The notes below the pieces were generated by a model that ran no database searches, was not told the DNA's origin, and saw only the letters and a list, made by a program, of their open reading frames with translations. Of a stretch of DNA of 64,000 nucleotides, positions 59,853-64,000 are shown piece after piece. Every line of letters starts with the position of its first letter. Within the stretch, counting starts at the first letter, position 1. The DNA comes from Sistotremastrum niveocremeum HHB9708 (lineage: Eukaryota; Basidiomycota; Agaricomycetes; Sistotremastrales; Sistotremastraceae): contig KV419445.1 of the NCBI GenBank assembly GCA_001630475.1, positions 50,599-114,598 on the forward strand, written 5' to 3'. Position numbers and translations under genes: made by a program.

Positions 59853-61696
59853 ATGAGTCACTATGCGCATAGCAGACGTCTCTTTGTACCATTCATCGCC
59901 GTCTCCTTGATCTCTATCTTTCTCTTACTCTTGAACGGGCTTCATTCAGAGTTCAACATCCCCCTCCCCGACCTTCACCAGTACTCCCTCACCTCCTCGT
60001 CGCTCTCAGCGAGCCACGTCGTACATAACCGTATCTATTTCTCATCATCATTCGGCGCGCATTATGATGTATATCTCGCCCTGGCTGGCTCTGTACAACG
60101 AATACTCAAGACAACTTATCCTAACGACTACGTTCTCAAGGTCTATGTCTCACTCCCTATGCGCTACGAATTCCAGGAGATCGTAGACCGCGGGACGGGG
60201 CTATACCAAGGGAACATGACTTCCAATGGTTTATTCCTCGACGACTTCAGGAGAGCATATGAGACAGGAGAGGATCCGACCTTGTTGGTACTGGGGACAT
60301 GTGAAGTGGAGTGAGTCTTGACTTCAGTATTATCATCACTCGTTACTGAACAGATATCTAGCATGCCAGATTGGGGCAACACCCTGCTCGAACTCTGGGA
60401 CTCGCTTCCCGATCATCGAAAGTTCTACGTCGTCTGTGGCATCCACAACATCGGGCAAACATGGACTGATGAACATCTCGCGGACTGGTCCAAACGAGGT
60501 GCTATCAGGACCTATGGCATCTCAGAACAGTGCGTCCTACCTCTTTCATTGATGATCAAAGTTCACATCTAATAATTGCGGTGCAGCGTCGCCAAGGGGT
60601 ATAGGGGCAAACTTTTGACCATGGCGGATAGTCCAGAAGAGAAGTATTACACGGCGGATCTGGAACACGTTCGAGTATGTGAAACCTTGACCTACCCTCT
60701 TGACTTGCCTGACACGGCCCCTCTTAGACCGATTATTTCGTTCCCATTTTAAATCTGAAGAATATGCCATGGCGCTCTTCTGTGGGCCAAGCGAAGAAGG
60801 CCAGCAAGAAGCCTCTGACGGATGTCGTCATACAAGGGAACTTCGAGCAAGAGCGCCGCGATTACGCTGAATTCTTCAAAGAATTCGAAGCTTCGATACA
60901 CCAGGATCCAGAAGCATGGGGATACACGAAGACCTTACCTTGGGAACCTGTGCCTTCCTTGAATCCTTTCACGATTCATCTTATGGGAAACGGCAAGGAA
61001 GACGAGTTGGACATCCCGAATAACGTTCGACCTCTGATCAAGATATGGAAAGATGTGGATTACCCCAAGTATTATGAGATGATCGCGAAGATGGATATCC
61101 TCGTGCCCAACTTCAACGCTCACGGAGGCTGTGAGTACTCTCTCTTACTACACTCTCGTCCTGAAGCTCATACACAATCATTAGACTACGTCGGTCAAGC
61201 AAGTTCCTCCGTCGTCATGGCAGTCGAATGCAATGTACGTCATCGCCCGCTCTAACAGCCTCGTCTTCGATTCTCAACTTCTCCACAGACACCTATCCTC
61301 GCGAACCACCGTCTTCGGGCAGCATACACCTATCTCAGCGACGCATTAACGATCGAAAGACCAAGCGCCCTCCGAGAGATCGACGCGCTCAAGGTCTTAC
61401 GCACCGGCACACTCCCAGCATCCAATTGGACATCACTGGACGCGCCGCCCAAAGCTAACATGGGACCCATCAACAACATACTCGACGACGGCCTGATACT
61501 CGATAATGGCCTATCTAATCGCGTTCGATGGACTGCTAATATTCCCCCGAGAGAAAGAGCGCCGGAGCTTTGGGATGATATGGAGATCATGTTGAAATCT
61601 GGATGGAGGAGATCGGACAAGGATATGGAAAGAGCCAAACAATCGATATGGACGAAGAACGACGAATTCTCTAAAAGACTTTTGCAGGGTATATAA
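59853..61696 (+). CDS. Membrane-anchored glycosyltransferase-like protein, GT-B type
   Basis: Six exons (59853-60310, 60362-60529, 60587-60674, 60728-61130, 61185-61234, 61289-61696) in consistent phase give 524 residues. The N-terminus MSHYAHSRRLFVPFIAVSLI is a type II signal anchor, placing the enzyme in the Golgi or ER lumen. The C-terminal half looks like a GT-B nucleotide-sugar domain: DVVIQGNFEQERRDYAEFF, FTIHLMGNGKE, DILVPNFNAHGGYYVGQASS, then SSVVMAVECNTPILANHRLR, where the Glu corresponds to the conserved donor-binding acid. I recognise the fold class and not a named enzyme. An upstream in-frame GTG was not used, because nuclear genes need ATG. Confidence 0.7.
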
Positions 61697-61864
61697 TGCC
61701 TTGTTGTGTGTTTCATCTTGCTGTGTTTTCTTGTTTCTGTACTCTGACATTGTATCGTTTTACTCGCTTTTTGGATATTGTTTTTGTAGGATGTATTCTT
61801 CACTGTAATAGGCGACATATGTACGTCTGGTAGTGTAGAAATTGACTGTTGAAGTAGACCCTCA

Positions 61865-62977
61865 TCAACCGACCATACTTCGCTTTCGACCTCGTATTCG
61901 AACTGTAGCCAAGTCAGAATATGACGAAATGGATGCAAATGTGATCTGACCTTCGTCCAGTCTTTTCTCGATAGCTGGCCATTTCGCCCCTGTCTCTTTT
62001 CCATATGCGTCTAACACCTTTGCAAATAAAGGTTCGGAATCGGGATGAGTCGAAGAGAAGGCTCGTTCGAGGACGTATAGATCGACTGCTTTATCTTCGG
62101 GCATGGACGAAGCAGATGATAGGCCAAAGTCGATCAAGAGCTATGAGAACCGATCTTGAGCGGATGAACGAACAAAGGAAGCCCGAACTTACGAGCTCGG
62201 CAGATAATGAGGGCGGGGAAGAGGATGTCGATGACGGTGAACGGGTACGGAGCATCATGTTCGATGTTGTCAGATCGCCATGTATTATATCTGCACGATG
62301 CATCTTCGCGATTTCGGTTCCTATCAGAGAAAGCAGTATATCTTGAGCCAGATTAGCAGTCGTCCACCCTCGAAAGCATGCGACAGACGTACCTTGAGAG
62401 ATACCAAACTTTTCCAAATGATCAACCCTCTCATCATCTGCCTCAGTATCGTCTTCTCCATCAGCGCCATCCTCATCATCGTCTCCTTCCGGTAGATCGT
62501 CATCAGCACCTCCACCCAATATCTGACGAACACTCATCCCGTCAATCCACTCAATCCCAAGCAAACCATTCTCCAGATCAACCATCCTTACACCAGGGAC
62601 CTTCACCCCAAACTTTCGACATCGTACAAGCGCACGAGCTTCGGTTCCGATTCGTTGTTTCGTGATAGACGCATTCAGAGAATGATGACGATACGTCTTC
62701 GGAAATCGATATTTCAGCAGTATTGGCTTGGGCTGGGTATCGTCTACATCCCAAGCCGTATCAAGTTTCAATTTTGATAGTTTGCCTGAGGTTGAGGGGA
62801 GTGGGGATGAAGGGAGGGGAGTTGTGAGGAAGGCTTTGTAGACTTTCTGTGGTTGATGTCGCAAGAGAAAAGAACCTATCGATAGGTTTTCATGCAGTGG
62901 ATATAGCGGGGAATCTAACTGACGGCTTCTGCTCCTTGAGCGATCAATGTGGCATCGTTTAAGATTTTCAAGCTCAT
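61865..62977 (-). CDS. BUD32: Bud32/PRPK kinase, EKC/KEOPS complex subunit
   Basis: Small atypical kinase of the EKC/KEOPS complex, which makes the t6A modification of tRNA together with Kae1. Five exons (62977-62924, 62846-62393, 62341-62193, 62140-61951, 61902-61865) encode 294 residues. Family signatures appear in order: [16 protein letters not shown] (degenerate glycine loop), [13 protein letters not shown] (catalytic Lys), [74 protein letters not shown] and the basic C-terminus [12 protein letters not shown]. The start was set by the first exon, [18 protein letters not shown], which long frames miss. An acidic insert of about 30 residues ([20 protein letters not shown]) sits after the hinge; Bud32 is usually nearer 230-260 residues. 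Identification is firm. Confidence 0.95.
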
Positions 62978-63270
62978 GGTAGCGAGATTGCACGGCGGCG
63001 CCGGCTTCCGAACCGTCGCTGGAACAAGGTCGCCGACAGCTTGCGAAGGGTCGGCCAGCTTGGAGGTCATCGAGCACCTTATTGAGAAAAAATGTGTACG
63101 AGGATATTCTACGGTTTCTCCCTCTGGAAAACACCGTCAATATTTTAAGAGAATGTGGGCTAAATATATTTGTCCCGAAATACAATTTCTGTGAATTTTC
63201 AACGTTCATCCTCAGTGTCTAAGCATTTGCATACATCGATTCATACATTGGTTCACGTTCTAGGAACTAT

Positions 63271-63987
63271 TCAACTGTTTCCGCCCTCCAAATTTGTCTC
63301 GTCAATTCCCAAGACTCGTTTCAAGAATCGTCTTTCTGCTTTACTGCAGCGAAACTTCGGGGTCTGAGTGAGAAGCTTATAAAGCTCGTTCTTCGAGGCC
63401 GCTTCTTGTAACTGGAAAGGCGGGATCAGACACTCATTGAAGGCCTTGTCATAAAGGACTCTGAGCCGACTAGTCTCCGCCTCGTTCTCGCATTTAGCAA
63501 ACCCGAACAGGTCTAGAAAGCTAGCGGGAACAACGTGCGCTGGCCAACGGCAGTGGACCTTGAAGTGCCAGATCGATGAAATCCGAGAAGGACTCTGGTT
63601 CATGACCGGTTCGAACTCGGCGGGTAGATTGATACGGCTTTGTTTCAAGCCCTTTCGATCCATCAGTGCGATGAGGGAGGATGTCTTGTAAGCCTCGCAG
63701 AATTCATCAAAGGTCGTTCGATCGATGAGATCACGATAGAGCTGACTGAGTGTCGTAGTGTTTCCCTCGTCTGGAAGGACGCAGAAGCCAAAGACTACCC
63801 ATAGTTTAGCTGCTCCAAGAGCTGGACCGGGCATCAATAAAACGGTGTCATAGAGCGCGAAGCACATCGTTTGATCGTCTGACCACTTCCTTTGAATGTC
63901 CCGAATGTTGAATGTAATGTAGACAGTAGTAGAAGAATAAAGAATGTGTTGATCACACGAGAGCAGATTAAGGGGGAAATATGCGAT
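63271..63987 (-). CDS. Unidentified protein, 3' part (probably continues past the right edge)
   Basis: The frame is open from about 63987 down to a stop at 63271. The first ATG is at 63867 (MCFALYDTVLLM), but the sequence before it also reads as protein (VYITFNIRDIQRKWSDDQT) and is preceded by an AG that could be a splice acceptor near 63988. The visible part is therefore probably a last exon of a larger gene. The protein is globular with many aromatic residues (IWHFKVHCRWPAHVVPASFL) and ends RFLKRVLGIDETNLEGGNS. I recognise no family. It lies upstream of Bud32 on the same strand. Confidence 0.5.
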   Translation of the reverse strand: MAYFPLNLLSCDQHILYSSTTVYITFNIRDIQRKWSDDQTMCFALYDTVLLMPGPALGAAKLWVVFGFCVLPDEGNTTTLSQLYRDLIDRTTFDEFCEAYKTSSLIALMDRKGLKQSRINLPAEFEPVMNQSPSRISSIWHFKVHCRWPAHVVPASFLDLFGFAKCENEAETSRLRVLYDKAFNECLIPPFQLQEAASKNELYKLLTQTPKFRCSKAERRFLKRVLGIDETNLEGGNS

Positions 63988-64000
63988 CTATTTCTAGGGG

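Overview
The window reads as nuclear DNA of a basidiomycete fungus, most likely an agaricomycete. Evidence: many short GT-AG introns of about 43-75 bases, pyrimidine-rich tracts before start codons, fungal Cch1, Bud32 and eIF3a genes, expanded F-box genes, and NACHT-WD40 STAND (NLR-like) proteins ending in a Trp/Phe-rich tail that I know from this group. I cannot name the species.

Layout. The left arm (1-12523) is housekeeping, all on the minus strand: the 5' part of eIF3 subunit a, a four-domain Cch1-type calcium channel, and a Golgi-type O-fucosyltransferase-like protein. The centre (about 13.7-50 kb) is an accessory island of four complete, head-to-tail NLR genes on the plus strand. Each has ten coding exons and encodes C2-like / helical / NACHT / WD40 domains. 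They alternate between two N-terminal classes (1=3, 2=4), and the spacing shows tandem duplication of a two-gene unit of about 19 kb. The right arm (52.6-64 kb) holds a plus-strand F-box gene, two paralogous minus-strand F-box genes, a plus-strand membrane-anchored glycosyltransferase-like gene, the minus-strand Bud32 kinase, and an unidentified minus-strand gene that seems to run past the right edge.

The NLR island is the most interesting part. Exon lengths are conserved across the four genes (51 and 156 bases in all; 154/128/299/202 in one class; 172/116/193 in the other). The WD40 propeller lies in a single exon of about 2.3 kb behind one conserved intron. The N-terminal and NACHT exons group genes 1+3 against 2+4, but the last part of the WD exon groups 1+2 against 3+4, and a middle part pairs 2 with 3. 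That mosaic points to exchange of the recognition domain between neighbours, as expected for non-self-recognition receptors. Each gene is followed by a copy of an unexplained block of about 1.2 kb.

Exon boundaries were worked out by hand from splice signals, reading phase and paralogue comparison. They are good for the NLR, F-box, Bud32, glycosyltransferase and fucosyltransferase-like genes. For the calcium channel only part of the exon structure was resolved.
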